Below are positions 44,977-53,748 of a stretch of DNA of 64,000 bases, piece by piece. Made by a program: the position numbers and the translations under genes. Each line of letters begins with the position of its first letter. The first letter of the stretch is position 1. The notes under the pieces are model-generated. The model saw nothing but the letters and a program-made list of their open reading frames with translations, ran no database searches and was not told where the DNA came from. This DNA is from Butyrivibrio sp. (GTDB taxonomy: Bacteria; Bacillota; Clostridia; Lachnospirales; Lachnospiraceae), in contig JAFXTN010000011.1 in the NCBI GenBank assembly GCA_017535785.1, positions 62,001-126,000 of the forward strand. Direction: 5' to 3'.

Positions 44977-45893
44977 CATATCCTCATTTCCATCGTAGTC
45001 TTCTGAGGTTTCATTCCCATTTTTTCATAAAAAGCTTTTGCTCTGTGATTGCCTTCCCATACATTTAATGTAATGTCACGGCAACCAAGGTTTCTGGCTT
45101 CTATTGTGACAAATTCAAATATAACCGTAGCTACATCTTTTCCCCTAAATGAAGCATCAACACATAGATCATCGATATACATGTATTTAAAATGCTGTAC
45201 AAAGGGCTTAGCAGGCATTTCTTTTATCTCGCAAAAAGCATAGCCTTCTACCATTCCGTCGACTTCGGCAACATATACTCTCTTAGAATCATCTTCAAGG
45301 ATATCTTCAAGCTCTGTCGACCTGTACTTAGTATGTCCGGAAATAAAATAATCAGGCTTTATACGTGCATGAACCTCAAGGACCTGGGACAACAATGCCA
45401 GCAAATACGGAATATCCTCAAATACCGCTCTCCGTACTTTAATGGTATTGTCTCCCTGTGTAAATTCATATGCACCCACTTGCGCGGGATCAAAAGAGTC
45501 CTCTGTAACGATGAGTTTTTCTCTGGGTTTTTTATTATCTGAGTTTTTTCTCTCTATTTCACCTTCAACTTCAGATTGCCAGTAAAATTTACCATCAAGA
45601 TTTGCTCCGCAATATGGGCAATGCGATTGTCCGAGATGTTTTATACCGGGATAATTACCACAGCTTGGACATTTGCATAATGTACAAGATAAAAATTCAG
45701 TTATTATAACTACAAAAAAAATGACCAAAAACAAACATAGACATAATACTGAACCATCATCAAAATTTGATCCCAAAAACATCATTATACAAACTGCAAT
45801 TATTATTATGACTGCTTCAAAAAAATGAAGCGCCAAATACAATCCAAGCGGTGTAAAACCACTTTCTACCAGTAATTTTTTTAAACCTTTCAT
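44976..45893 (-). CDS. Membrane zinc-ribbon GNAT acetyltransferase
   Basis: 305 residues, three parts. Two membrane helices (about 14-40 and 48-68), a zinc ribbon with two CxxC pairs (CPSCG and CPYCG, about 74-96), a charged linker, and a GNAT domain (about 150-305: IKVRRAVFEDIPYLLALLSQV, YIDDLCVDASFRGKDVATVIFEF, LNVWEGNHRAKAFYEKMGM). The GNAT part has the R/Q-x-x-G/A acetyl-CoA loop (FRGKDVA). Target unknown. The fusion anchors an acetyltransferase at the membrane. The ribosome site is AAAAGGA. Confidence 0.82.
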   Translation of the reverse strand: MKGLKKLLVESGFTPLGLYLALHFFEAVIIIIAVCIMMFLGSNFDDGSVLCLCLFLVIFFVVIITEFLSCTLCKCPSCGNYPGIKHLGQSHCPYCGANLDGKFYWQSEVEGEIERKNSDNKKPREKLIVTEDSFDPAQVGAYEFTQGDNTIKVRRAVFEDIPYLLALLSQVLEVHARIKPDYFISGHTKYRSTELEDILEDDSKRVYVAEVDGMVEGYAFCEIKEMPAKPFVQHFKYMYIDDLCVDASFRGKDVATVIFEFVTIEARNLGCRDITLNVWEGNHRAKAFYEKMGMKPQKTTMEMRI

Positions 45894-45928
45894 AATACAA
45901 TCCTTTTAAAAACGTATCGAAAACAATA

Positions 45929-46774
45929 TCATATGCCTAAAAGCTTGGCGGCGTTTGAATACATTATATTCTCTAAAGTCTCATCGGAAAGCTCCAATGA
46001 CCTGATATACTCTGACGACTCCTTTTGAGAGGACCACGGAGAGTCACTTCCAAATAAAATACGTTCACTTCCGAATGCAGCTACAAGCTTTTTAAAGCCT
46101 TCTTTATCGAGCATAGCCTTGTCTTTGTCATCCCAATATCCATCAGAAAGAGCCTGGATCCTTCCGGAAGAAAATGAGGTATCGAGATAGGCTGTCGTAT
46201 CTTCAAGATAAAGCGGAACCTCATCCCAATTACGCCAGCCGCCCATATGAGCAAGCACAAACTTAAACTCACCGATATTATTTATGACATTCCTACACAT
46301 CTTAGGTGAGCAATTTACAACGCCCGGAAATCCGATATCAAGCCCGGCATGAGTGATGACGATAAGATCATTTTCACATGCAGCGTAAATGATATCAAGA
46401 AAAGGCTTGGAATCAATGTCTGTCTTTTGGTACACAGGATGTATCTTGATCCCTTTGATACCTTCGTTTTTAAGGCGTCTTAATTCTTCTTTATAACGCG
46501 AATATTCCGGATGAATACAGCCAAAAGAAATAAGTCTGCCATGATACTTCTCATTAATACGAAAAGCTTTATCATTGATACCCTCAACCTGACCGGAATT
46601 CGTCGCAACAGGTAAAAGGACGGACATATCTATGCCGCCCTTATCCATTGAATTTATAAGTCCCGATACCGTGCCGTCCGTATGAGCTATGATATGAGCC
46701 TCTTTACTAAGACTGTCTACAGCCCTCGCAGCGATCGAATCAGGAAAAGTATGAGTATGAAAGTCTATGATCAT
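45929..46774 (-). CDS. Amidohydrolase family protein (amidohydrolase_2)
   Basis: 281 residues. Metal-site pattern: HxH in IDFHTHTFP, His in GIKIHPVYQ region, THAGLDIG, VLAHMGGW and Asp in LFGSDSPWSSQ. This set suits the metal-dependent hydrolase/decarboxylase group related to ACMSD; substrate unknown. It lies between the acetyltransferase and an aldose epimerase on the same strand, with 35 and 22 bases between them. Confidence 0.85.
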   Translation of the reverse strand: MIIDFHTHTFPDSIAARAVDSLSKEAHIIAHTDGTVSGLINSMDKGGIDMSVLLPVATNSGQVEGINDKAFRINEKYHGRLISFGCIHPEYSRYKEELRRLKNEGIKGIKIHPVYQKTDIDSKPFLDIIYAACENDLIVITHAGLDIGFPGVVNCSPKMCRNVINNIGEFKFVLAHMGGWRNWDEVPLYLEDTTAYLDTSFSSGRIQALSDGYWDDKDKAMLDKEGFKKLVAAFGSERILFGSDSPWSSQKESSEYIRSLELSDETLENIMYSNAAKLLGI

Positions 46775-46796
46775 ACTGTAATAAGCCTCTGCTCTC

Positions 46797-47675
46797 TCAC
46801 TTTATTTCTATTGAGAAGGTTGATGTAAAAACTCCGTCCTGAGACAAAGTATTACCGTGCTCACGCTCTTCAAGAGAACCTGAATATCCTACTCTGTCGC
46901 ATCTTCCGTTCCAGGGTTCGATACATACAAAGGGAGCGTTCTTCTTATCCGGTGACCATACACCAAACAAAGGTGCATCAAAGCTAACTTTCACTTTGTG
47001 ATCATCCGCTGCTCTAAGAAGAGTGACTGAATCAGATTGTCTCTCATCAATAATGAGAGCATCCTCATCAAAGAGTTCAGGACTAAGTGATAAAACTGCT
47101 TCATTGGTCTTAACTTCAATGACCTTATCAGAAAGGCAACCGCTGTCCATAGCTATAACACCTGACTTAAGTGTGTCCGAAACAGGCTCACCGTTCTTTT
47201 CAAAAAGAAGCTTGTCCGTTGTAAGGTCGCAGTTAAATGCGGGATGAGCTCCTATAGAAAAGCACATAGTTCCCTCATTGTCATTTACAACCGTATATGT
47301 CACATCCAATTTGGATCCGATAAGTTTATATCCGATCCTAAGCGTGAACGCAAAAGGATACATCTTCCTTGTTTCTTCATTATCATGAAGTTCAAATACG
47401 AGCTCATCATCAGCTTCAGAAACAAGTGTAAAATCCATATCTCTGGCAAAGCCATGCTTGGGCATTGAATAAGTAACACCCTTATAAGCATACTTATTCT
47501 CCCATAATCCACCGACTATAGGGAAAAGAACCGGTGAAGTCCTTCCCCAGTACTTGGGATCTGCTTGCCACATGATCTCTTTGTTCTCTTTAAGGATAAC
47601 AAGAGATCTAAGCTCAGCGCCATGATCTGAAATCGTAGCGCAAACTTGATCATTCTTAATTATATGCTCTAACAT
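46797..47675 (-). CDS. Aldose 1-epimerase-like protein (LacX type)
   Basis: 292 residues. Galactose mutarotase fold: DHGAELRSL, WGRTSPVLFPIVGGLWENKY, MPKHGFARDMDF, GAHPAFNC (catalytic-region His) and CIEPWNGRCD. It interconverts anomers of a sugar; the LacX subgroup has uncertain substrate. AAGAGG precedes the ATG. Confidence 0.9.
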   Translation of the reverse strand: MLEHIIKNDQVCATISDHGAELRSLVILKENKEIMWQADPKYWGRTSPVLFPIVGGLWENKYAYKGVTYSMPKHGFARDMDFTLVSEADDELVFELHDNEETRKMYPFAFTLRIGYKLIGSKLDVTYTVVNDNEGTMCFSIGAHPAFNCDLTTDKLLFEKNGEPVSDTLKSGVIAMDSGCLSDKVIEVKTNEAVLSLSPELFDEDALIIDERQSDSVTLLRAADDHKVKVSFDAPLFGVWSPDKKNAPFVCIEPWNGRCDRVGYSGSLEEREHGNTLSQDGVFTSTFSIEIK

Positions 47676-47702
47676 AAAACCAAAACCTCTTTAACCATAA
47701 TA

Positions 47703-49250
47703 TTACTCTGAATCATCAGAAAGTGATGTGCTCTGATGAACAAGTACTTCTTTGTTATAGCACGCAAACGCGCCGTCTACAAGTTCCTTCGGAGGTTTCT
47801 TTGTAAATGCTGAAATAACAGGTACGATCACCAGACCTGCAAGCATACAGAATGCACCTGCGTTGATAGGTGACTGTAAAAGTGTAGGGAACTTAGGTCT
47901 TACAAGCATATTAGCGATCATAACAACTGTAGAGAATACAAAGTTAACCCAAACGGCAACCTTAGTTATGAACTTAAAGTACAGACCATAAAGGAATGGT
48001 GCAAGGAAAGCTCCGGCAAGAGCACCCCATGAAACACCCATGAGCTGAGCGATAAACGTTACATTTCTCTTGTACTGAAGAATAGCTATAACAACTGAGA
48101 TTCCAACAAATACAACAATAAGAACTCTCATGATAAAGAGCTGCTTCTTTTCATCCATATCCTTAACTACATGGCCTTTTAAAAGATCCAGTGTAAGGGT
48201 TGAACTACTTGTAAGAACAAGTGATGAAAGTGTTGACATTGAAGCTGAAAGAACAAGCACAACCACAACAGCAATAAGGAAATCGGGAAGTCCCGAAAGC
48301 ATTGTGGGAACGATGCTGTCAAATCCATCTGTAGCAATATCGATCTTATCGGAGAAGAGTCTTCCAAAACCGCCGAGGAAATAGCAACCACCGGCAACGA
48401 TGAAAGCAAAGAATGTTGATACTATGGTTCCTTTTGAGATCGCTCTCTCACTCTTTATCGCATAGAATTTCTGAACCATCTGAGGAAGTCCCCATGTTCC
48501 GAGTGAAGTAAGAAGTACTACACCGAGAAGATTAAGAGGGTCAGGACCAAAGAATGAAGCAAATACACCGGGAGTTGTTGATACAGTCTCATCGCTTATT
48601 CTTGCAAGTCCGTCCAAAGCAGCAAGGAAACCGCCCTGAGAATTAAGAACAGCAAGAACGACTGCACTGATACCTATCAACATGATGATACCCTGAATAA
48701 AGTCATTTATCGCTGTAGCCATGTATCCACCGGCGATAACGTATATACCTGTAAGTACGGCCATTACAATAACGCAGATTGAATAATCGATATTAAAGGC
48801 CATACCGAAAAGTCTTGAAAGTCCGTTATACAAGGAAGCTGTATAAGGAATAAGGAAAATAAATGTAATAACAGAAGCTGCTATCTTAAGTGATCTTCCG
48901 CCAAATCTTGCGGCAAAGAACTGTGGCATTGTCGCAGAATCAAGATGCTGAGTCATGATACGGGTTCTTCTGCCCAAGATGACCCATGCAAGGAGCGAAC
49001 CGATAAGCGCGTTACCGATACCTACCCAAGTTGATGCAATACCATATTTCCAGCCGAACTGTCCTGCATATCCTACAAAGATAACAGCTGAAAAATAAGA
49101 TGTTCCGTAAGCAAAAGCCGTAACCCAAGGGCCTACAGCTCTTCCGCCCAATACAAATCCGCTTACGTCAGTCGAGTTCTTTCTGCACATCATTCCGATG
49201 TAGATCATCACAGAAAAGAACACCAATAACATTAATACTTTGATAATCAT
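47703..49250 (-). CDS. Sodium:solute symporter (SSS family)
   Basis: 515 residues with about 13 membrane helices. SSS-type features: GGRAVGPWVTAFAYGTSYFSA near the N-terminus (helix 1 region with small residues), GGYMATAINDFIQGIIM and LSASMSTLSSLVLTSSSTLTLD, whose Ser-Thr pair forms the Na2 site in this family. Sodium-driven uptake of an organic solute such as an amino or carboxylic acid; the exact solute is open (PutP/PanF-like). ATG 49250 has AGGAGAGAAGG upstream; a longer frame has no better site. Confidence 0.92.
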   Translation of the reverse strand: MIIKVLMLLVFFSVMIYIGMMCRKNSTDVSGFVLGGRAVGPWVTAFAYGTSYFSAVIFVGYAGQFGWKYGIASTWVGIGNALIGSLLAWVILGRRTRIMTQHLDSATMPQFFAARFGGRSLKIAASVITFIFLIPYTASLYNGLSRLFGMAFNIDYSICVIVMAVLTGIYVIAGGYMATAINDFIQGIIMLIGISAVVLAVLNSQGGFLAALDGLARISDETVSTTPGVFASFFGPDPLNLLGVVLLTSLGTWGLPQMVQKFYAIKSERAISKGTIVSTFFAFIVAGGCYFLGGFGRLFSDKIDIATDGFDSIVPTMLSGLPDFLIAVVVVLVLSASMSTLSSLVLTSSSTLTLDLLKGHVVKDMDEKKQLFIMRVLIVVFVGISVVIAILQYKRNVTFIAQLMGVSWGALAGAFLAPFLYGLYFKFITKVAVWVNFVFSTVVMIANMLVRPKFPTLLQSPINAGAFCMLAGLVIVPVISAFTKKPPKELVDGAFACYNKEVLVHQSTSLSDDSE

Positions 49251-49359
49251 ACCTTCTCTCCTCTGTATAGAAATAGTCTTTTTACACTTTAACACTTTCA
49301 ACCGGTAAAGTCAATCGTAAGATAGCATTATTTGGGCAATTTTAGCTAATAATTTCATA

Positions 49360-49387
49360 TTGAAAAATCACGAAATAGTGTTATATT
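49360..49387 (+). promoter_or_regulatory. Promoter of the transaldolase-like gene
   Basis: TTGAAA (49360-49365), 16 bases, TATATT (49382-49387), 58 bases before the start codon. The gap 49251-49445 is otherwise AT-rich with no further signal. Confidence 0.55.
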
Positions 49388-49445
49388 TTATTGTGTGTTA
49401 GTTTGGTATTAAAATTATTAATGTATTAAAACAAGGAGTTAAATT

Positions 49446-50099
49446 ATGAAGTTCTTTCTTGACACAGCTAATGTCGATGACATTAGAAAAGCAAATGATA
49501 TGGGTGTCATTTGCGGAGTAACAACAAACCCATCACTTATCGCTAAGGAAGGTCGTGATTTCAATCAGGTAGTTGCTGAGATCGCTTCTATCGTAGACGG
49601 ACCTATCAGCGGCGAAGTTAAGGCTACAACAGTAGATGCTGAAGGCATGATCAAGGAAGGTCGCGAGATTGCCAAGATTCATAAGAATATGGTAGTAAAG
49701 ATCCCTATGACCACAGAAGGTCTTAAGGCTTGCCACACACTTGCAGCTGAGGGAATCAAGGTTAACATGACACTTATCTTCACTGCAAACCAGGCTCTTC
49801 TTGCTGCAAGAGCTGGTGCTGCTTTCGTAAGTCCTTTCCTCGGACGTCTTGATGACATTTCAGTTCGCGGAACAGATCTTATCACTGAGATCGCAGAGAT
49901 TTTCAATATTCACAATATTCAGGCAGAGATCATCGCAGCAAGCGTTCGTCATCCTATGCACGTTACAGATTGCGCACTTGCAGGTGCTGATATTGCTACA
50001 GTACCTTACAAGGTAATCGAGCAGATGACTCATCACCCTCTCACAGATCAGGGTATCGAGAAGTTCCAGAAGGACTACATCGCTGTATTTGGCGAGTAA
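49446..50099 (+). CDS. Transaldolase / fructose-6-phosphate aldolase family
   Basis: 217 residues, the short TalC/FSA type. [33 protein letters not shown], Schiff-base Lys in [43 protein letters not shown]. In most Firmicutes this subfamily works as a transaldolase in the pentose-phosphate pathway; FSA activity cannot be excluded. AAGGAG precedes the ATG. Codon use is strongly biased, as in highly expressed genes. Confidence 0.93.
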   Translation: MKFFLDTANVDDIRKANDMGVICGVTTNPSLIAKEGRDFNQVVAEIASIVDGPISGEVKATTVDAEGMIKEGREIAKIHKNMVVKIPMTTEGLKACHTLAAEGIKVNMTLIFTANQALLAARAGAAFVSPFLGRLDDISVRGTDLITEIAEIFNIHNIQAEIIAASVRHPMHVTDCALAGADIATVPYKVIEQMTHHPLTDQGIEKFQKDYIAVFGE

Positions 50100-50120
50100 A
50101 CCTTTTATTCATTGCATGCA

Positions 50121-50159
50121 AAACGCCGATGACTTATAACAATAAGCCATCGGCGCTTT
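50121..50159. terminator. Bidirectional terminator
   Basis: CGCCGATG (50124-50131) with CATCGGCG (50148-50155) and inner CTTAT/ATAAG, followed by CTTTAT; on the minus strand it ends in TTTT. It separates the convergent transaldolase and repeat-protein genes. Confidence 0.75.
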
Positions 50160-50174
50160 ATATTTTAAAACAAA

Positions 50175-51107
50175 TTACTCAGCATCGTCAGTGTCTTCAA
50201 CCTTTACAAGTTCAATATCTGTCTCAGACTCTGTGTCCTCTGTAGGATCATCCATTCCATCAGGAATAGCTGTCTCCTGCTTATCATTTTCAGGATAATT
50301 GATGCCTTCTGAAGAGCAAAGGTCCTCTTCATTATCCTTGATCACATTTCCGTTCTCATCAAAGATCACAGGAGAAGCTACTGCACCTACCTTCACCTCT
50401 CCGTCCTCATAAACGTTACCGTCACGGTCAAAGCTCAATGCAGTACCTATTGCATGTACACGCACACCTTCCTCTGTATCCGGAACTGCGATAAGTTCAT
50501 TATCGGAAGCATCTGATACAGGAATGATCTTGCCGTCCACAATCTTTACTTCCTGAGTATCTTCCTCTGACTCTGTGTCCTCTGTGGGATCATCCATTCC
50601 ATCAGGAATAGCTGTCTCCTGCTTATCATTTTCAGGATAATTGATTCCTTCTGAAGAGCAAAGATCCTCCTCATCATCAGTATCGGGCTCAGCTACAAGC
50701 TCATTATCTTTAATTTCAGAAACAGGTACGAGCTTACCGTCTACGAGCTTTACTTCCTCAATATCTTCCTCTGACTCTGTGTCCTCTGTGGGATCATCCA
50801 TTCCATCGGGAATAGCTGTCTCCTGCTTATCATTTTCAGGATAATTGATCCCCTCTGAAGAGCAAAGATCCTCTTCACCATCCTCGATCATATTTCCGTT
50901 TTCATCAAAGATTACAGGTGAAGCCACCCCCTGAACAGTGGGTTCAGCTACTGCCGAAACAGTAGGTTCCGCTACAGCCTGAACAGTAGGTTCTGCCACT
51001 GCAGTCTGTACCGGTACTTTTACACAATGTGAAAACATAAGACTGACGTTCACAAAGATAAAAGCCATTGCTTTTGCTGTCTTAGCAAATAAAGCAAATT
51101 TGATCAT
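50175..51107 (-). CDS. Secreted acidic repeat protein, unknown function
   Basis: 310 residues, very acidic. Hydrophobic signal-like N-terminus (about 1-28), three octapeptides AVAEPTVQ/S, then three copies of an identical 35-residue unit (EEDLCSSEGINYPEN followed by DKQETAIPDGMDDPTEDTES), separated by related spacers (VKLVDGKLVPVS, VKIVDGKIIPVS; ASPVIFDENGN twice). Each unit carries one Cys and ends in Asp/Glu/Thr. No lipobox and no cell-wall sorting motif were found. No family is recognised. Promoter and leader match those of the transglutaminase-like gene upstream. Possibly a cell-surface or processed polypeptide, perhaps a substrate of that enzyme (speculation). Confidence 0.85.
   Translation of the reverse strand: MIKFALFAKTAKAMAFIFVNVSLMFSHCVKVPVQTAVAEPTVQAVAEPTVSAVAEPTVQGVASPVIFDENGNMIEDGEEDLCSSEGINYPENDKQETAIPDGMDDPTEDTESEEDIEEVKLVDGKLVPVSEIKDNELVAEPDTDDEEDLCSSEGINYPENDKQETAIPDGMDDPTEDTESEEDTQEVKIVDGKIIPVSDASDNELIAVPDTEEGVRVHAIGTALSFDRDGNVYEDGEVKVGAVASPVIFDENGNVIKDNEEDLCSSEGINYPENDKQETAIPDGMDDPTEDTESETDIELVKVEDTDDAE
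50227..50331. repeat. 105-bp coding repeat, copy A
   Basis: Last of three in-frame 105-bp units (by protein order) of the acidic repeat protein. It differs from copy B at four positions, all in third codon positions, leaving the protein unit unchanged. Confidence 0.92.
50569..50673. repeat. 105-bp coding repeat, copy B
   Basis: Middle unit, encoding the same 35 residues as copies A and C. Confidence 0.92.
50773..50877. repeat. 105-bp coding repeat, copy C
   Basis: First unit in the protein. Differences from A and B are again silent, for example CCCTCT for CCTTCT and ATCGGG for ATCAGG. Confidence 0.92.
50930..51001. repeat. Three 24-bp tandem repeats
   Basis: Units at 50930-50953, 50954-50977 and 50978-51001 encode AVAEPTVQ, AVAEPTVS and AVAEPTVQ near the N-terminus of the acidic repeat protein. 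Confidence 0.88.
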
Positions 51108-51170
51108 TTTTTTCTTTCTCCTTCCGTTATTTATAAGCGTTTGCAGTTCTTAATGAACTGTTATGGAAAG

Positions 51171-51199
51171 ATTATAACATATTACATTCACATTAACAA
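51171..51199 (-). promoter_or_regulatory. Promoter of the acidic repeat protein gene
   Basis: Minus strand TTGTTA (51194-51199), exactly 17 bases, TATAAT (51171-51176). A hairpin CAGTTC/GAACTG (51144-51160) follows at the expected 5' end of the mRNA, and the ribosome-site region (about 51117-51138) matches that of the transglutaminase-like gene. Confidence 0.75.
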
Positions 51200-51240
51200 G
51201 CATTTATTTTTTATGAAATCATTATTTTATAATCAATAAA

Positions 51241-52485
51241 TCAATAATCGTAATAAAACTCTTTTTGCTCGCCCGTTTTGACATCGCAATAATAGACAAT
51301 ATTATTATCCGTATCCAGGTCCACGAGATATCCACGCCAAAGCTCGGCATAACGCTCATCGGTGGCTTTATACATCGAATTGTCATTCATTTCACCTTTG
51401 ATCGCGTTTAGATTATAGTATTCAGGATCAAATTTACCTCTTTTTTGTCTTGCCGTATCAGACATAAGGAAAAATCCCAATCTGGTATATCCGTTACATT
51501 TATCCGGTTTACTGAGGCCATATGTCGGATCGATATGATAATCCATACCGTTTATTCTCGCAAAGCTCCACTGGTGGCCGTTTCTGTCTTTATCGATGAT
51601 TATTCCTTCACCGCCTCTCATAAAGTCGGCTTGAATACCACACTGTAAGAGAAGATATGAATAGAGTCCGCTAAGTTCAAGACAGATACCCGATTTATTT
51701 TCAAATGCCCTATATGGCTTTACAACTCCGCGCCTTTCTTTATCCAAGATATCATAGTCATATGTATAGTTCTGGCACATGTAATCATATAAGATAAGAG
51801 CTTTTTCAAAATCGGAATACTCCGGACTAACCGTTGAATTTAATACTCCTTCTATCTCAGCTTCAAATGCATTTACTCTGTCAAGGAATTCATCAACCGG
51901 TACAAGATATTCAATCCTGCCTACTCCATCACAATAACTTAGAGGTTTAATGCAATTACTTGCAGGCGGGAAAAAATAATCAACAAACTGAGGCCTTGTC
52001 GCCCAGATAAAAGCTTCCTTGTTGTCACATCTAAAGGTATCATTACCGTTTACAAGCGCATCACATAGATTATAAAACGCTTCGCGCTTATCCTCTCCAA
52101 GCATCTGAGCGTCTCTGTCTGAGCAAACATGCGTATTAAATACATACCTGCCATCAACAATATTCTGTCCGAATGCATAACCCGTAGGATCCGAAAACTC
52201 ATAGGTTACTTCAGTATTCTGCTGTGACTGATCATTGTCGAGTTCTGAGTAACTGTCACCGTTTTCATATTCTTCTATTTCATCAAAGAGCTCACCTGAT
52301 TTATTGCCGGAATAATCCTCGTCATAAGTCTCAAATTCATCTTCGGTCTGATTCCCCGTATCAGTCTCATTTTCATACGTTTGTTCATAAGCTGTCTCCC
52401 CATTACTTGATGAACAAATGTCTGATACGGTTGATTGTGGAACAACGCCCAAAATAAGAGCCAGTATCAGCACAAAAAACAACAT
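51241..52485 (-). CDS. Secreted transglutaminase-like protein
   Basis: 414 residues. Signal-like N-terminus (MLFFVLILALILGVVPQS), acidic low-complexity region (about 25-95, rich in Glu, Asp, Thr, Tyr), then a folded part with a transglutaminase-like core: Cys268 (SGICLELSG), His304 (GHQWSF) and Asp319 (HIDPTYG), the expected catalytic triad. Such domains act as cysteine peptidases or crosslinking enzymes; which is not decidable here. The N-terminal DICSS resembles the DLCSS motif of the neighbouring repeats. GGAAGGAGA precedes the ATG. The C-terminus ends in a short beta-rich segment (YWRG-like, VYYCDVKTGEQ). Confidence 0.85.
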   Translation of the reverse strand: MLFFVLILALILGVVPQSTVSDICSSSNGETAYEQTYENETDTGNQTEDEFETYDEDYSGNKSGELFDEIEEYENGDSYSELDNDQSQQNTEVTYEFSDPTGYAFGQNIVDGRYVFNTHVCSDRDAQMLGEDKREAFYNLCDALVNGNDTFRCDNKEAFIWATRPQFVDYFFPPASNCIKPLSYCDGVGRIEYLVPVDEFLDRVNAFEAEIEGVLNSTVSPEYSDFEKALILYDYMCQNYTYDYDILDKERRGVVKPYRAFENKSGICLELSGLYSYLLLQCGIQADFMRGGEGIIIDKDRNGHQWSFARINGMDYHIDPTYGLSKPDKCNGYTRLGFFLMSDTARQKRGKFDPEYYNLNAIKGEMNDNSMYKATDERYAELWRGYLVDLDTDNNIVYYCDVKTGEQKEFYYDY

Positions 52486-52542
52486 TTATATATCTCCTTC
52501 CGTTTATAAGCAAAAAATAAGTAGTAGAACTACTTAGATGAA

Positions 52543-52571
52543 AGGATAACACATTACATAGAATTTAACAA
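52543..52571 (-). promoter_or_regulatory. Promoter of the transglutaminase-like gene
   Basis: Minus strand TTGTTA (52566-52571), 17 bases, TATCCT (52543-52548). A hairpin AAGTAGT/ACTACTT (52519-52535) lies at the predicted transcript 5' end. Spacer and leader are similar to those of the acidic repeat gene, including a shared ATGTAAT-R-TGTTAT stretch. Confidence 0.7.
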
Positions 52572-52592
52572 GTGTGAAATTATAATTTAAGA

Positions 52593-52622
52593 AAGCGCTT
52601 AGATTTTTAAAACCTAAGCGCC
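52593..52622 (-). terminator. Terminator after the phosphoesterase gene
   Basis: GCGCTTAG (52595-52602) pairs with CTAAGCGC (52614-52621), with inner TTTT/AAAA pairing. The trailing T-tract on the minus strand is weak. Confidence 0.6.
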
Positions 52623-52638
52623 ATTAAGAACATATCTT

Positions 52639-53247
52639 TTATTTTGTTTCAGATAACTTTATCCACTCAGAAAGAGTAAGCGGAGTATAATCCGACCTCA
52701 TACAAAAGCAATTGATCATATTGCAGGGAATTGTACTCTCGTGATCGCTGCCTATCGGATAATAAGGAGTGTTTCCGATAAGCTCGATTATCTTTTTCAT
52801 GAGATCTTCATCTCTCGTATCATGAACATGACCGTATAACATATATGTCTTCGGGTCACCGTTATGTCTTTTCCTGTATTGCCCTTCATAAAAAGGGATC
52901 GGATAATGACAACAGATAACTTTCTTTTGAGAATCGGTGATCTCACGGTAATTGTCGATCCATTCAAACCTGTCTTTGTCAAAATCAGGAGAATTAACGA
53001 ATTTATCATGGTTACCCGTTATCAGGCAAAGCTTACCCTTGAGCTTATGGATAAGCTCATTGGTCTCCTCTACTTTTCCAAGAGAAAGATCCCCAAGGAT
53101 AACAACGGTATCAGCCCTTGTAACCTTGTCATTCCACTTTTGTATCATGTATTCATTCATTTCCTCAACGCTCTTAAAGCCTCTTTTATCCATCTTTTCA
53201 TTAAGAGCATTATGAAAGAAATGACAATCTGCAATGTAATAAATCAT
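52639..53247 (-). CDS. Calcineurin-like metallophosphoesterase
   Basis: 202 residues. The five metal-binding blocks are present: ADCHF, VILGDLSLG, ITGNHDK, CCHYPIPF and YGHVHDT. A cytoplasmic phosphoesterase of the MPPE superfamily; substrate unknown. It directly follows rnhA on the same strand, 12 bases apart. Confidence 0.9.
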   Translation of the reverse strand: MIYYIADCHFFHNALNEKMDKRGFKSVEEMNEYMIQKWNDKVTRADTVVILGDLSLGKVEETNELIHKLKGKLCLITGNHDKFVNSPDFDKDRFEWIDNYREITDSQKKVICCHYPIPFYEGQYRKRHNGDPKTYMLYGHVHDTRDEDLMKKIIELIGNTPYYPIGSDHESTIPCNMINCFCMRSDYTPLTLSEWIKLSETK

Positions 53248-53259
53248 ATCATTCCCAAA

Positions 53260-53748
53260 TCATCTCAAGTCTCCGCCGTCATCATGAAGAAGCGATGAAG
53301 GATCTCCGTCAGCGGCAGTTGTAGCAAGCTCATCGCACCTCTCATTTTCAGGATGTCCTGCGTGGCCTTTCACCCAATTCCATCTGATATTATGAGGCTC
53401 TGCAGCCATAAGAAGTCTTTTCCATAATTCAACATTCTTTACAGGCTGCTTACCCGCAGTCTTCCAACCTCTGCTTATCCATCCCTCGATCCACTTATCG
53501 GTAAAGGCTTTGATAACATACTGAGAATCGGAATAAAGCATAACATCACAAGGTCTGTTAAGGCTCTCAAGCCCGGCTATCGCGCCCATAAGTTCCATTC
53601 TGTTATTGGTGGTCTTGTCATAGCCCGCGCACAATTCCTTGATATGTTCCTGCCCCTTGGCATCGACATAGCGCATAACAACACCGTATCCTCCGGGTCC
53701 CTCGGGATTACCCCTTGCGGCTCCGTCCGTAAATATCTCAACAAGCAT
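53260..53748 (-). CDS. rnhA: Ribonuclease HI
   Basis: 162 residues. The D-E-D-D catalytic set lies in [33 protein letters not shown] and NERCDELA, with HAGHPEN containing the catalytic-loop His. It cleaves RNA in RNA-DNA hybrids. ATG 53748 overlaps the stop codon of the MutS-like gene (TAATG), with GGAG ten bases upstream, so translation is coupled. Confidence 0.95.
   Translation of the reverse strand: MLVEIFTDGAARGNPEGPGGYGVVMRYVDAKGQEHIKELCAGYDKTTNNRMELMGAIAGLESLNRPCDVMLYSDSQYVIKAFTDKWIEGWISRGWKTAGKQPVKNVELWKRLLMAAEPHNIRWNWVKGHAGHPENERCDELATTAADGDPSSLLHDDGGDLR

Noticed and set aside
50227-50877. Three 105-bp repeats considered as a CRISPR-like or mobile repeat array
   Set aside because: The units are in frame in one long coding sequence, differences are silent, spacers are unequal and coding, and no cas gene is near.
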